Below are positions 1 through 7,966 of a stretch of DNA of 20,815 nt, one piece after another (the stretch's first letter is position 1; each line of letters begins with the position of its first letter). The notes below the pieces were generated by a model. That model searched no databases and was not told where the DNA came from. It worked only from the letters and a program-made list of their open reading frames with translations. Location: assembly GCF_034432235.1 (NCBI RefSeq), contig NZ_DAOUCJ010000020.1, positions 1 to 20,815 of the forward strand, read 5' to 3'. This DNA comes from Thermoflexus sp. (GTDB lineage: Bacteria; Chloroflexota; Anaerolineae; Thermoflexales; Thermoflexaceae). The translations under genes were made by a program, and so were the position numbers.

Positions 1-409
1 TGCGGATCTGGGCTTCCTCCAGGCGGGCGACGCGTTCTTCGGTGCGGGCCTGGGCTTCGGCGAGGCGGGCGAGGGCTTCCTCGACGCGGGCGAGGCGCTC
101 TTCAGTGCGGGCCTGGGCTTCGATCAGGCGGGCCAGGGTGGCCTCGGTGCGGGCCTGGGCTTCGATCAGGCGGGCCAGGGTTTCCTCCAGCGATCGGTGG
201 TCCATGGCGAGCTGATTCACTTCCCCCCGCAGCCTGCCGATGTTTTCCTCCAGGACCTCGATCAGCCGGCGCAGATCCGCTGTGCCCCGTTCCCCGCGAG
301 CGGCCAGATGATCCAGGGCCCTCAGGATCGTCTCTACCGCCGCTTCCTCAAATACCCTGCGGAGGATCGCTCGCAGCGTTTCCTGTTCTTCACGGGTAAG
401 CGTCTGCAT
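1..409 (-). CDS. Coiled-coil protein, C-terminus beyond window (DUF3782-like)
   Basis: A reading frame opens with ATG at 409 and stays open to base 1 (136 codons), so the 3' end is missing. The protein starts MQTLTREEQETL. From about residue 70 it becomes a long amphipathic helix of near-identical 14-residue units (LARLIEAQARTEAT and variants) with leucine/valine-isoleucine heptads, so a parallel coiled coil is expected. There is no signal peptide or membrane segment. In many Chloroflexota, cyanobacteria and archaea, proteins of this design (DUF3782 type) carry a PD-(D/E)XK nuclease-like domain after the coil; whether this one does lies outside the window. It starts 29 bases after the M48 protease stop and is co-directional, so it is probably co-transcribed. 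A weak GAGGG ribosome site sits 8 bases ahead of the ATG. The coding call is confident; the family is tentative. Confidence 0.8.
   Translation of the reverse strand, partial: MQTLTREEQETLRAILRRVFEEAAVETILRALDHLAARGERGTADLRRLIEVLEENIGRLRGEVNQLAMDHRSLEETLARLIEAQARTEATLARLIEAQARTEERLARVEEALARLAEAQARTEERVARLEEAQIR
2..190. repeat. In-frame 42/63-bp tandem repeats encoding heptads
   Basis: Units begin at about 2, 44, 107 and 149 with lengths 42, 63, 42 and 42 bases, all multiples of 21. The 107 and 149 units are identical over their first 33 bases. They encode the 14- and 21-residue coiled-coil repeats of the gene above. The near-identity at DNA level suggests recent duplication or unequal recombination, so copy number may vary between strains. 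Confidence 0.85.
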
Positions 410-438
410 GCAGGTGGCCCTCGCGCGCAGATTCAGGA

Positions 439-1569
439 TTAGTTTACCACATCGGGATTGAGGGGGGAAGAAGCGGCGAGGGCTTCGGCGGCCCGGATCC
501 GTTTCCCCAGCGCCGGATGGGTGGAGAGAATCCATTCCACCCACGGCTCCGGATCCAGCTCCGCCAGATTCTGTTCCCCCAGCTTCCGCAGGGCGGCCGC
601 CAGGGCGTCTGGCCGCCCGCACAGGCGGATGGCCTCCCGGTCCGCTTCCCATTCCCGCCAGCGGGACCAGGCGTTCATCGGGATCATCCCGATGAGACCG
701 AAGAGCAGCGCGCCGATGGCCAGCACGGGCAGGCTGGATGGGTGATCCAGGCGAGGGAGGCCCAGGATCCGGAGCCCCAGGGGCAGCCATTGGGCCCCCA
801 GGAAAAAGCCCGCCAGGCCGATCAGGCTCTCCAGGGCCAGGCCCAGCGGGATGTCCCGATGGAGATGATGGGCCAGCTCATGGGCCAGGATCGCCTCGAT
901 CTCCTCGGGGGTATAGCGCTGGAGCATCGTGTCCCCGATGACGATCCGACGGGTTGGGCCCAGACCCATTAGCCCCGCGTTGGCCGCCCGGGTCCGGCGA
1001 CTCATGTCGATCACATAGGCGCCCCGCACCCGGGTGCCGGCCCGCTGGGCCAGGCGGGCCAGCCGCCCGGCGAGCTCGGGATCCTGGAGGGGCTGGAACC
1101 GGTAGAACAGGGGGGCCAAGAGCACAGGGGCGAGCTGGGCCAGCACAACGGTGAAGCCGATCCAGGCGGCTCCCACGGGGAGCCACCAGGTGTGAGGCCA
1201 GCGCCGGAAGGCGAGATAGAGCCCGCCGATCAGAGGCAGGCCGATGGCGGCGCTGATCCCCCCGGCTTTGAGGTAATCGAGGAACCACGCGGCGCGCGTC
1301 TGGGTGGAGAGGCCGAAACGGTGGGGGAGGAGGAACCCGCTGTAGAAATCGAGGGGGAAGGAGAGCAAGGCCCATCCCCCTCCGAACAGGAAGGCCATCC
1401 CCATCGCGTCCAGCGGGGACGGGAGGCGGCGGGCCAGGGCCTCGCCGAGGCCGAGGGCCAGGCCGCTTCCCAGCCAGGCCATGGCGTAGGCGGCGAACAG
1501 GGCCATCTCCGCCGCCCACAGGCGACGACGCAGCCGGGCGTAACGCCGGGCCTGCTCCTCCCGGTCCAT
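439..1569 (-). CDS. M48 family membrane zinc metalloprotease (Ste24/CAAX-protease type)
   Basis: A 376-residue integral membrane protease, expected to cleave membrane or mis-folded proteins at the cytoplasmic face. The zinc site is visible: HELAH with H230, E231 and H234, and the third ligand E308 in the EWEADR motif. Hydrophobic segments lie near residues 18-45, 55-80, 100-120, 128-155, 245-270 and 280-300, giving the Ste24-like pattern of helices on both sides of the catalytic domain. The length and the FYSGFLLPHRFGLS stretch before the catalytic domain fit the Ste24/CAAX prenyl protease 1 branch of M48 rather than the shorter HtpX. In bacteria the substrate is normally not prenylated, so the physiological target is unknown. 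It starts 15 bases after the MBL-hydrolase stop, which suggests one transcript. Confidence 0.9.
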   Translation of the reverse strand: MDREEQARRYARLRRRLWAAEMALFAAYAMAWLGSGLALGLGEALARRLPSPLDAMGMAFLFGGGWALLSFPLDFYSGFLLPHRFGLSTQTRAAWFLDYLKAGGISAAIGLPLIGGLYLAFRRWPHTWWLPVGAAWIGFTVVLAQLAPVLLAPLFYRFQPLQDPELAGRLARLAQRAGTRVRGAYVIDMSRRTRAANAGLMGLGPTRRIVIGDTMLQRYTPEEIEAILAHELAHHLHRDIPLGLALESLIGLAGFFLGAQWLPLGLRILGLPRLDHPSSLPVLAIGALLFGLIGMIPMNAWSRWREWEADREAIRLCGRPDALAAALRKLGEQNLAELDPEPWVEWILSTHPALGKRIRAAEALAASSPLNPDVVN

Positions 1570-1584
1570 CGCCTGCTCCCCGGA

Positions 1585-2217
1585 TCAGCGCTCCGGCTTC
1601 AGGATGACCACGGTGCCCGGATAGAGGGAGCGGAAGCGCTCGGCGTCGGCCTCCGTGCCGGCCACCCCGGCCCCGTAGTGCATGGGGATGGCGACCTTCG
1701 GCCGGATGGCCGCGGCGGCCTGGGCGGCCTCCTCCGCCGTCATCACGTAAGTCCCGCTGACGGGGAGCAGGGCGATATCGCAGCGGATCTCCTTCATCTC
1801 GGGGATGAAGTCCGTGTCCCCGGCGAAGTAGAGGCGTTCCCCCTCAATGGTGAGGACGAACCCCAGCCCGCCGGCTTCCCGGGGGTGGAAGCGTTTGTTG
1901 ATGTTGTAGGCCGGCACCGCTTCGATCTCCACGCCCTTCACGGAGAGGCGCTCGCCGGGGCGCATGGCCTGGGCGCCTTTGATTTTGGCGGCCGCTGCCG
2001 GGCTGCCGATGATCACGGTGTCCGGCTGGCGGAGCCGGTTGATGTCCTCCGGAGAGCAATGATCGAAGTGCTCGTGGCTGATCAGGATAAGATCCGCTTT
2101 CGGCGCGTCCGCAGGGACCTGCCAGGGATCCAGGTAGATCACCGGCGGTCCATCGATGCGGAAGGCGTCATGACCCAGCCAGTGGATCCGGCTCAACAGG
2201 CGAGGGCGCGTTTCCAT
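1585..2217 (-). CDS. MBL-fold metal-dependent hydrolase (UlaG-like)
   Basis: A 210-residue cytosolic protein with the metallo-beta-lactamase fold. The metal-binding HxHxDH motif is H48, H50, D52, H53 (ISHEHFDHCS). The following ligands are D134 in FAGDTD and H180 in IPMHYG. The short single-domain layout is that of the UlaG-like / UPF0173 family of broad metal-dependent hydrolases, often acting on phosphodiester or lactone bonds; the substrate cannot be read from sequence. GGGAGG lies shortly before the ATG at 2217, and a plausible promoter is 60-90 bases upstream. It appears to be the first gene of a unit with the M48 protease and the coiled-coil protein. The fold is confident and the function open. 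Confidence 0.88.
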   Translation of the reverse strand: METRPRLLSRIHWLGHDAFRIDGPPVIYLDPWQVPADAPKADLILISHEHFDHCSPEDINRLRQPDTVIIGSPAAAAKIKGAQAMRPGERLSVKGVEIEAVPAYNINKRFHPREAGGLGFVLTIEGERLYFAGDTDFIPEMKEIRCDIALLPVSGTYVMTAEEAAQAAAAIRPKVAIPMHYGAGVAGTEADAERFRSLYPGTVVILKPER

Positions 2218-2277
2218 GGGGAACCTCCCTCCGATGCTCGGGGACTGTCCATCGAGCCGCCCGATTTCTCATGGCAA

Positions 2278-2307
2278 ACTATAGGGCCGGTCAGGCAGGA
2301 AAAGCAA
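2278..2307 (-). promoter_or_regulatory. Probable promoter of the MBL-hydrolase/M48 unit
   Basis: Read on the minus strand, TTGCTT (2307-2302), an 18-base spacer and TATAGT (2283-2278) lie in the only sizeable gap (2218-2318) between the glycan cassette and the MBL-hydrolase gene. TATAGT matches the -10 consensus at 5 of 6 positions; the -35 is weaker. No stem-loop with a T run was found in this gap, so termination of the upstream operon is not explained. Confidence 0.4.
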
Positions 2308-2318
2308 CCTCGGACCGC

Positions 2319-3839
2319 TTATCGTTCCGCGCGATACAGGGTGCAGAGGCCCAGGTTCTCAACCGGTTCCATCTCCTGCTCCACGAACGCCTCGATCCGC
2401 ACCGGGCGCAGGTTCCATTCCCAGCGCCAATAGCACACCCAGCGGATGCGCCCCTCCCGGATGGCCTGCATGGTCTCCTCCTGGCCGGCCCGGCCGAAGG
2501 AGGTGGCCGTGGGGTAATCAAAGGGCGTCGGGTTGCGCAATTCGGTCTGCAGATAATAGAACCCGGCGGTGGGGAAAAGCAGGAACACAGAGGGCTCAGG
2601 AGCCCGTTCGCGCAATCGCGCGCTCTCTTCCAGGATCTGCGCTTGCAGGGCAGGGGCGATCAGGACGCCCCCGAAATGGGGAAGGGAAGAGATCGTCAGA
2701 CGGCCCTGGAGGAGGCGCAACGGCGGGATCATCAACGCCACGATCAGGCCCAGGATGAGCAGCGCGCCGATCCCGCGTTCGAGGACGATTTTCCACGGGC
2801 GGATCGGCCACGTGCTCCATCCGCCGATCATTACTGTCAGCAAAGCCGGGACGGCATAAAGGAGGTGCGCATAATCGGCCCGGGGGAAGATGCCCAGGAA
2901 AGCGGCCGCCGCAAAGAGGCCGGAGGCGAGCCATGGGGCGCGCCCGGATGAGGGCGGAACCAGGAAGCCGCCGATCCAGAAGAAACCGGCCAGGAAAGGC
3001 AGGAGGAACGAAAAGGATCTCAGGGCCCACAGCCCCTGTTCCAGGGTGGAACGGGGGGAAAGGGTTTGCAGGCCGCGAAGGATCCCTACAAGCCCTTCCA
3101 TATACGGGATCCCGGAGAGGCGCAGGTAAGTTGGCTTGTTGAGCATGCCGTAATCCATAAACTTCGGCCCCCCGCCGCTCAGCCAGACCGGCAGGAACGT
3201 CAGCGCGAGGGTCCCCAGAAAGGCGAGCCCGAGGGGTCCGCTCTCGATCCACAGCTGGCGGAGGGGAGAGCGTTCTTCCTTGTGCCGGGCCAGGTAGCTC
3301 CCCAGGATCGCCAGAAACGCGTAGCCGCCGATGTTCTGTTTGGCGGCGAAACTCAGCCCGGCGGCTGCCCCTGCCCAAGCGAGGAGGCACCGGCGGGCCC
3401 GCGCGTCACTGGCTCCCAGCGCAGCGGTGGTGGCATCGAAAGCGGCCATCAGGAAGGCGTTGGCCAGAGATTGATAGGGCGCGTGGGGCGCAGGGGGCGC
3501 CAGCAGCAGGTTCGCCCCGAGGAACAGCATGCATGCTCCTGGGCCCGCCCCCATCCGCTCCAGGATACGCATCCCGAAGAGCAGCGCGGCCGTGTAGCCG
3601 GCGGCCACCACGGCCTTCACCGCGAGGATCTCCACGCCGATCAGGGAGATCAGGGGCGCGGTGAAAGCCACAGCGAGAGGGCCGGCCCCGTAGAACACGT
3701 CCCGGTAAAGCACCTCCCCCTCATGGACCCGCCGCATCACCTGCAGGAACCACGCCTCATCCCCCCGGTTGATCCCCGCCGCCATGTTCAGATACAGGCT
3801 GATCAGAAATAGACCGACCGTTAGAGCCGCTTTTTTCAT
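2319..3839 (-). CDS. Polytopic membrane protein, probable GT-C (GT39/GT83-like) glycosyltransferase
   Basis: A 506-residue protein with many hydrophobic helices. I chose the ATG at 3839 because it overlaps the preceding methyltransferase stop as ATGA and gives a normal N-terminus (MKKAALTVGLFLISLYLN); the longer open frame upstream lies inside that methyltransferase gene. After the first helix comes an acidic loop, GINRGDEAWFLQV (D27, E28), followed by GEVLYRDVFYGAGPL. Such a loop after helix 1 is the hallmark of GT-C enzymes, where the acidic residue acts with a polyprenyl-phosphate sugar donor. The KQNIG motif around residue 180 is also seen in this group. A polar C-terminal segment of about 100 residues follows the last helix and probably faces outside. 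It likely transfers a lipid-linked sugar to a glycan or protein. The family assignment is moderate and the acceptor unknown. Confidence 0.72.
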   Translation of the reverse strand: MKKAALTVGLFLISLYLNMAAGINRGDEAWFLQVMRRVHEGEVLYRDVFYGAGPLAVAFTAPLISLIGVEILAVKAVVAAGYTAALLFGMRILERMGAGPGACMLFLGANLLLAPPAPHAPYQSLANAFLMAAFDATTAALGASDARARRCLLAWAGAAAGLSFAAKQNIGGYAFLAILGSYLARHKEERSPLRQLWIESGPLGLAFLGTLALTFLPVWLSGGGPKFMDYGMLNKPTYLRLSGIPYMEGLVGILRGLQTLSPRSTLEQGLWALRSFSFLLPFLAGFFWIGGFLVPPSSGRAPWLASGLFAAAAFLGIFPRADYAHLLYAVPALLTVMIGGWSTWPIRPWKIVLERGIGALLILGLIVALMIPPLRLLQGRLTISSLPHFGGVLIAPALQAQILEESARLRERAPEPSVFLLFPTAGFYYLQTELRNPTPFDYPTATSFGRAGQEETMQAIREGRIRWVCYWRWEWNLRPVRIEAFVEQEMEPVENLGLCTLYRAER

Positions 3840-4558
3840 CTCTGATCCCCGCGGAACAGCTGAAAGGGCAGAAGCGATCGCCAGAGGGGCGCCTGTTCCA
3901 GGAGTCGCTCCAGGCAACCTCCCCAGGGGTGGTTCGACAGAAACGGGGGGAAGAAGCCGTAGCGAGCGATGGCGGTCAGCCGTAGCCCGGCCAGCTCCAT
4001 CGCCTCTGAAATCACGGAAGGGCGCATGTTCAGGATCCCCCGTTCCGCCGCCCACGACATCCCCGGTGTGATCAGGATCTGAAGATAGTAAAGAGGGTTG
4101 AGGGGGTTGGGCTCTAGGAAAACCACTCGCCCTCCCGGTCGCAGAAGCCGAGCCATAGACGCGAAGGCCTGGCGCAGGTCCGCCAGATGGTGGAGGACAA
4201 AGAAGCCCACCAGCGCGTCATAGCGTCCGTGCAGCTCGGGAGGACAGCGGTGGATGTCCGCGCAGTAGACCGGGATGCGGTATCGCCCGCCATCGAATTC
4301 CTGCATTCGTTCGATCAGGAAGGGGGAGAGCTCCAGCCCCTCCACCTGGAGGCCGCGCTCGGCCAGCAGGAAGGCATGACGGCCCATCCCGCATCCCACA
4401 TCCAGGATCCGCTCCCCCGGCCGGAGATCGCCAAAGCGGATGACCTCATCCACCTGGCGGATCACGTAGGGTGTCCGCTCCGGCCACATCGTGCGCTTGA
4501 CGCGGCGTCCGAAATATTCGCGCTGGCGCTGGTTATGGATCTCGATGCGCTCCGACAT
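3836..4558 (-). CDS. Class I SAM-dependent methyltransferase
   Basis: A 240-residue soluble enzyme. The Rossmann motif I is DVGCGMG at residues 53-59, followed by the acidic end of strand 2 (EGLELS) and a motif-IV-like stretch YDALVGFFVLHHLADLRQAF. LLRPGGRVVFLEPNPLNP matches the post-motif region of UbiE/Coq5-like methyltransferases. The substrate is unknown; the setting between a GT2 glycosyltransferase and a GT-C-like membrane protein suggests methylation of a sugar or lipid-linked glycan. Its start overlaps the GT2 stop by 26 bases and its stop overlaps the next ATG by 4 bases. The start is the first ATG that gives the usual N-terminal helix. Confidence 0.87.
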   Translation of the reverse strand: MSERIEIHNQRQREYFGRRVKRTMWPERTPYVIRQVDEVIRFGDLRPGERILDVGCGMGRHAFLLAERGLQVEGLELSPFLIERMQEFDGGRYRIPVYCADIHRCPPELHGRYDALVGFFVLHHLADLRQAFASMARLLRPGGRVVFLEPNPLNPLYYLQILITPGMSWAAERGILNMRPSVISEAMELAGLRLTAIARYGFFPPFLSNHPWGGCLERLLEQAPLWRSLLPFQLFRGDQR

Positions 4559-5333
4559 GGGCGCGCTTCGCTCCTCCAGGGAGATGGGTGTGTGGTTCTG
4601 GGAAGGGCAGCGCGTTGGAGAGGCGAAGGAAGCGGGCCGGGTTGCGTTTCAGCGCCCAGGCGGTGCGGAGGATGCGCCAGGCGAGCCGCCAGCGCATGCC
4701 CGTCGTGTAGGCGGAGCGGCCGATCGGGCGCAGGGAGCGGTGGATCGGAACGACCCGCGTGGGAAAGCCCGCACAGGCGATCAGTGTGGGCAAATGCGGT
4801 TCTGGGGCATCCCAGCGTCGCAGGGCCTCCGTCACCTGACCTTCCATCAGGCAGAAGGTCCCGGCATCCGCCGGAGCCCCGCAGATCCAGTGGAGGGCCC
4901 GCTTGAAGAGCCACGAGGTCAGCATCCGATCCAGCCGCTCATATCGCCCGCGTCGTCCGGCGAAGACCACAAGGGCCCGGCCCTGCGCTTCCTCCATCGC
5001 CTTTCGGAGAAGCGGGATGGCTTCCGGCGGGTCCTGCAGGTCCGCATCCATCACGACCACATAACGCCCCCGGGTTTCGTGCAGGCCGAGCCAGATGGCC
5101 CGGTGCTGCCCGACGTTTCGGGGGAGATCCAGGATCCGGATCCGGGGATCCCGGGCGGCGAGCTCCCGCAGCACCTTTAGGGAGCCCTCGGGGCAGGCAT
5201 CGTGGACGGCGATCAGTTCCCAGGACCAGCCCGCCCCATCCAGGACGGATTGCAGGCGTGCATACAGGGAGTGAAGGGTTTCCCGGTTCCGGAAGACCGG
5301 AATGACCACGCTGATTTCAGGCCGGATCTCCAT
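4533..5333 (-). CDS. Family 2 glycosyltransferase (GT-A fold)
   Basis: A 266-residue enzyme. The N-terminal ISVVIPVFRNRETL strand, the VHDACPEGS turn and the metal/nucleotide-sugar motif DADLQDPPE (D96-E104) define a GT2 transferase of the DPM1/GtrB-like or undecaprenyl-phosphate sugar transferase style. Unlike many GtrB proteins it shows no C-terminal pair of membrane helices. The ATG at 5333 is chosen because the longer frame upstream only shadows the epimerase gene and this Met precedes the first beta strand. It overlaps the epimerase stop by 17 bases. It probably makes a lipid-linked sugar for the downstream GT-C-like protein or extends a glycan; donor and acceptor are not determined. Confidence 0.87.
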   Translation of the reverse strand: MEIRPEISVVIPVFRNRETLHSLYARLQSVLDGAGWSWELIAVHDACPEGSLKVLRELAARDPRIRILDLPRNVGQHRAIWLGLHETRGRYVVVMDADLQDPPEAIPLLRKAMEEAQGRALVVFAGRRGRYERLDRMLTSWLFKRALHWICGAPADAGTFCLMEGQVTEALRRWDAPEPHLPTLIACAGFPTRVVPIHRSLRPIGRSAYTTGMRWRLAWRILRTAWALKRNPARFLRLSNALPFPEPHTHLPGGAKRAHVGAHRDP

Positions 5334-6267
5334 GGCGCTGCATCCATTCCAGGGTCCTTCGCAGGCCGGCGGGCAGATCCCACCGGGGGAACCATCGCAG
5401 TCGGCGTTGGGCCTTCCGGATATCCGCCACCCAGCAGGAGGTGTCCGGCGGGCTGGGAGGATGGTCGCCGATCCGGAGGCGAAGGGATCGGCCGGTGATG
5501 GATTCCACCCATGCGGCCACCTCCTCGTTGGTCCACTGGATGCCGGTGCCGATGTTGAAGGATTCCCCCGGCCGGACCGATCGCATGGCGGCGCGCAGGC
5601 ATGCCTCCACCACGTCCTCGACGAAGACGAAATCATGCCGGTAACCGGGCGCGGTCAGGCGGACCTCCTCCCCGGTGAGGGCGGCGCGGAGCAGCGTGGG
5701 GATGAGCTGCTCTGGAGGCTGGCCGGGCCCATAGACGTAAAATGGGCGAAGGATAACCGCGGGCAGGCCGAAGGCCCGAGCGTAAAAAGCCACCAGCACG
5801 CTGGCCGCGGCCTTCGCAACCCCCCGGTCGGTTATCGGGCGCAAGGGATCCCCCTCTCGGATCGCCCGCGGATACGGGCCGTATTCCAGGGAGCTGCCCA
5901 TATGGATAAAACGGGCGATCCCCGCATCCCGCGCTGCCTCCAGCAGGTGCGCGGTACCCATAAGACTGGACCGCAGGAGCTCCAGGCGTTCCTCTGGCGT
6001 GCACGGGTGCCCGCGCCGGGCGGCGAGATGGAAAATCCAGCGGGGGCACATGTTCGTTACCACCTCCCGCACCCCCTTCGCATCCAGGAGGTCCCCCCGG
6101 TGGATCGAAACCCGATCCATCATCCCGGCCAGGCGCCTGAGATCGGTGCCCGGTCGAACGATGAGGTGGACCTGCGCGCCGGCCTCCAGCAGGCGGCGCG
6201 TCAGGTGAGCGCCGATGAAGCCAGCTCCGCCGGTGATCAGGATGGGCGCGCCCTGGAGATCGGCCAT
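5317..6267 (-). CDS. NAD-dependent epimerase/dehydratase (extended SDR) with altered active site
   Basis: A 316-residue extended short-chain dehydrogenase. The dinucleotide-binding GGAGFIG is at 13-19, IFHLAA at 78-83, and MGSSLEYG at 123-130 supplies the catalytic Ser. C-terminal motifs (LRPFYVYGPGQ, RHDFVFVEDVV, FNIGTG) match nucleotide-sugar epimerases and reductases. The usual YxxxK motif reads RGVAK (R148-K152): the Lys is present but an Arg stands where the Tyr acid/base is expected. Either another residue does the proton transfer or the enzyme has diverged in function. The likely role is making or modifying a nucleotide sugar for the neighbouring glycosyltransferases. It overlaps the aldolase gene by 31 bases at its start and GT2 by 17 at its end. 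Confidence 0.87.
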   Translation of the reverse strand: MADLQGAPILITGGAGFIGAHLTRRLLEAGAQVHLIVRPGTDLRRLAGMMDRVSIHRGDLLDAKGVREVVTNMCPRWIFHLAARRGHPCTPEERLELLRSSLMGTAHLLEAARDAGIARFIHMGSSLEYGPYPRAIREGDPLRPITDRGVAKAAASVLVAFYARAFGLPAVILRPFYVYGPGQPPEQLIPTLLRAALTGEEVRLTAPGYRHDFVFVEDVVEACLRAAMRSVRPGESFNIGTGIQWTNEEVAAWVESITGRSLRLRIGDHPPSPPDTSCWVADIRKAQRRLRWFPRWDLPAGLRRTLEWMQRHGDPA

Positions 6268-7100
6268 GGGCTCATGATCCGATGACGGTTTGAAAAGAAA
6301 GCGTCCGCTTCCTCAATGGCGCGCAGGAGCTCCTGGTGTTGAGCCTCAAGCGCAGAGAGGGGCTCCTGGAAAGCCTCCCGCAGCGCCTCCAGGATCCGTG
6401 GGATCTCCACCCGGGGATCCCGGCCCACGACATCCCGCAAGAAGGAACGCCGCAGGAACGAGAACGAACAGCCCAGCCGGGCCATCTCCGCGATCAACAG
6501 GCGACAGGGGATGGGAAAGCCGCGATCTGGAAGGGTCAGCCCCGCGAAGCCGAAGGGGATGGGGAAGGCGGACCGGACCCACTCCACAATTCCATCCGGG
6601 ATCGCCCGGAACGGATTGGGGGTTCTTCGCTCGATGGCCAGATCGTGCAGCCCCAGGTAAGCCCGGGTGAGGGGAAGACGGGCCAGGCGCTCGCAAATAG
6701 CCACCGCCTCTCGCGTTTCGATCAGGATCCCGAGCCCACATCGTCCCCTGATCCATTCCAGGGCCTGCTCTACCTCCTCTACGGAGCGGACCATGGGGAG
6801 CAGGATCTCATCGGCGCCGGCCTGCACGGCGGCCTCGATCTCCTTTTGGGTCCAAGGGCCGAAGGCGTTGATCCGGCACAGGACGGATGCGGTAGTGCAG
6901 GCGCGAACCCGTTGCAGGTCCTCCAAGGTGTCGTGGTTGATCTGGGTGTCGAAGCCCGCCTGGCGTTCCGCCTTGCCGATGTATTCCCAATCCACCACCA
7001 CGCCGGTCGCTCCGCCCGCCACCGCCAGGCGGATCAGATCCGGATCGGTGGAGAACAGGAAAAGATCGAAATCCCTCCGGGGCTGTGCGATTTTGTTCAT
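6237..7100 (-). CDS. HpcH/HpaI aldolase / citrate lyase beta-like TIM-barrel protein
   Basis: A 287-residue protein of the pyruvate/PEP-dependent class II aldolase superfamily. The pattern of an Arg on one strand (R76 in CRINAFG), Glu on a later strand (E128 in ILIETREA) and Asp on the next (D153 in LGLHDLAI) matches the substrate- and metal-binding residues of HpcH/HpaI and CitE proteins. Such enzymes form or break C-C bonds between pyruvate or acetyl units and aldehydes. In this gene set it could build an extended-chain keto-sugar acid or its precursor; that is inference. The start ATG at 7100 overlaps the preceding methyltransferase stop as ATGA. The C-terminal ~60 residues after the barrel are helical and not diagnostic. 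Confidence 0.82.
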   Translation of the reverse strand: MNKIAQPRRDFDLFLFSTDPDLIRLAVAGGATGVVVDWEYIGKAERQAGFDTQINHDTLEDLQRVRACTTASVLCRINAFGPWTQKEIEAAVQAGADEILLPMVRSVEEVEQALEWIRGRCGLGILIETREAVAICERLARLPLTRAYLGLHDLAIERRTPNPFRAIPDGIVEWVRSAFPIPFGFAGLTLPDRGFPIPCRLLIAEMARLGCSFSFLRRSFLRDVVGRDPRVEIPRILEALREAFQEPLSALEAQHQELLRAIEEADAFFSNRHRIMSPWPISRARPS

Positions 7101-7966
7101 GATGCGCCGGCCTTTGATGAGGGAGGTTCAGGGACGCCTGCATCTTCACCCGCCTGAGGCAATGCCCCATCCGACCCGGGGTTCCGACTCCGGCAAAGGG
7201 GATCCTTGCGCGCCAGCGCGAGCAGGGTTGAACCCCAGGGCCATCGTATCCAGCGCCCCATGGCGACTTCCAGGCGCACCGCCTGAAGCAGCAGGTGGTT
7301 CAACCATCGGGAAGGGCGCTCCTCGAACCTCTGAAACCCCGGGCGGTGGCGCCCGGCCCATCGGCTCGCCAGGATCAGGGGGAAGAGCAGGAACATGTAA
7401 AACCGCATGTCTACAATGCGAAATCCTGCTTCCTTCAAGCGGTTTCGAAGCATCGTTGGGGTGTAACGCCGGCGATGCCCGGCCTCCCGATCCCGGGCGC
7501 TCCAGAGCCATGGGAGGGCAGGGGCGGAGAGGAGCACCCATCCGCCGGGCTTCAACACACGCTGCGCCTCCCGCAGCGCCTCATGATCCTCCAGGTGCTC
7601 CAGAACGTCCAGCAGCAGGACTGCGGATACGCTGCCCGCGCGAAGAGGGAGCCGCCTGGCGTCGCCCTGAACCAGAGCCAGGGAAGGCACCCGGGCCTTT
7701 AAATCTCTCAGGCCATCCGGCAGCACATCCACGCCCATCACGCGGAAACCATGTTCGGCCAGCCAGCGAACCGTCCACCCGGTTCCACAGCCTGCATCGA
7801 GAACCAGCCCCTCCGCCGGGAGGGCGATCCGCCTCAGCCAGCGCTGGAGGAAAGCCCGGCGCCCGACGAACCAGAAGTGCCCCGCTTCCATCCGGGCAAT
7901 GCGTTCCAGGCGCTCGGGGTGAAAAGAGAGATGATTCCCGCGCTCCATTTGTGGAGGCCATCTCAT
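7097..7966 (-). CDS. Class I SAM-dependent methyltransferase
   Basis: A 289-residue enzyme with motif I DAGCGTG at 57-63, the strand-2 acidic residue in VMGVD, GDARRLPLRAGSVSAVLLLDVLEHL as motif II, and LKPGGWVLLSAPALPWLWS as motif III. This is the pattern of methyltransferases common in polysaccharide clusters. A hydrophobic patch (MFLLFPLILASRWAG) about two thirds along may touch the membrane. The ATG at 7966 overlaps the hydrogenase endopeptidase stop as ATGA; a second ATG 18 bases downstream is possible. The last ~35 residues are Pro/Gly/Ser-rich and probably disordered. The substrate is unknown. It is the junction gene between the hydrogenase genes and the sugar-modification genes. Confidence 0.87.
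   Translation of the reverse strand: MRWPPQMERGNHLSFHPERLERIARMEAGHFWFVGRRAFLQRWLRRIALPAEGLVLDAGCGTGWTVRWLAEHGFRVMGVDVLPDGLRDLKARVPSLALVQGDARRLPLRAGSVSAVLLLDVLEHLEDHEALREAQRVLKPGGWVLLSAPALPWLWSARDREAGHRRRYTPTMLRNRLKEAGFRIVDMRFYMFLLFPLILASRWAGRHRPGFQRFEERPSRWLNHLLLQAVRLEVAMGRWIRWPWGSTLLALARKDPLCRSRNPGSDGALPQAGEDAGVPEPPSSKAGAS

Noticed and set aside
2..190. Possible CRISPR array
   Set aside because: Repeats are contiguous without unique spacers, multiples of 21 bases, and encode heptads within an open frame.
1192..2433. Long plus-strand open frames opposite the M48 and MBL-hydrolase genes, and similar ones opposite the hydrogenase genes
   Set aside because: Low-complexity translations and no ribosome sites; opposite-strand genes have intact active-site motifs.
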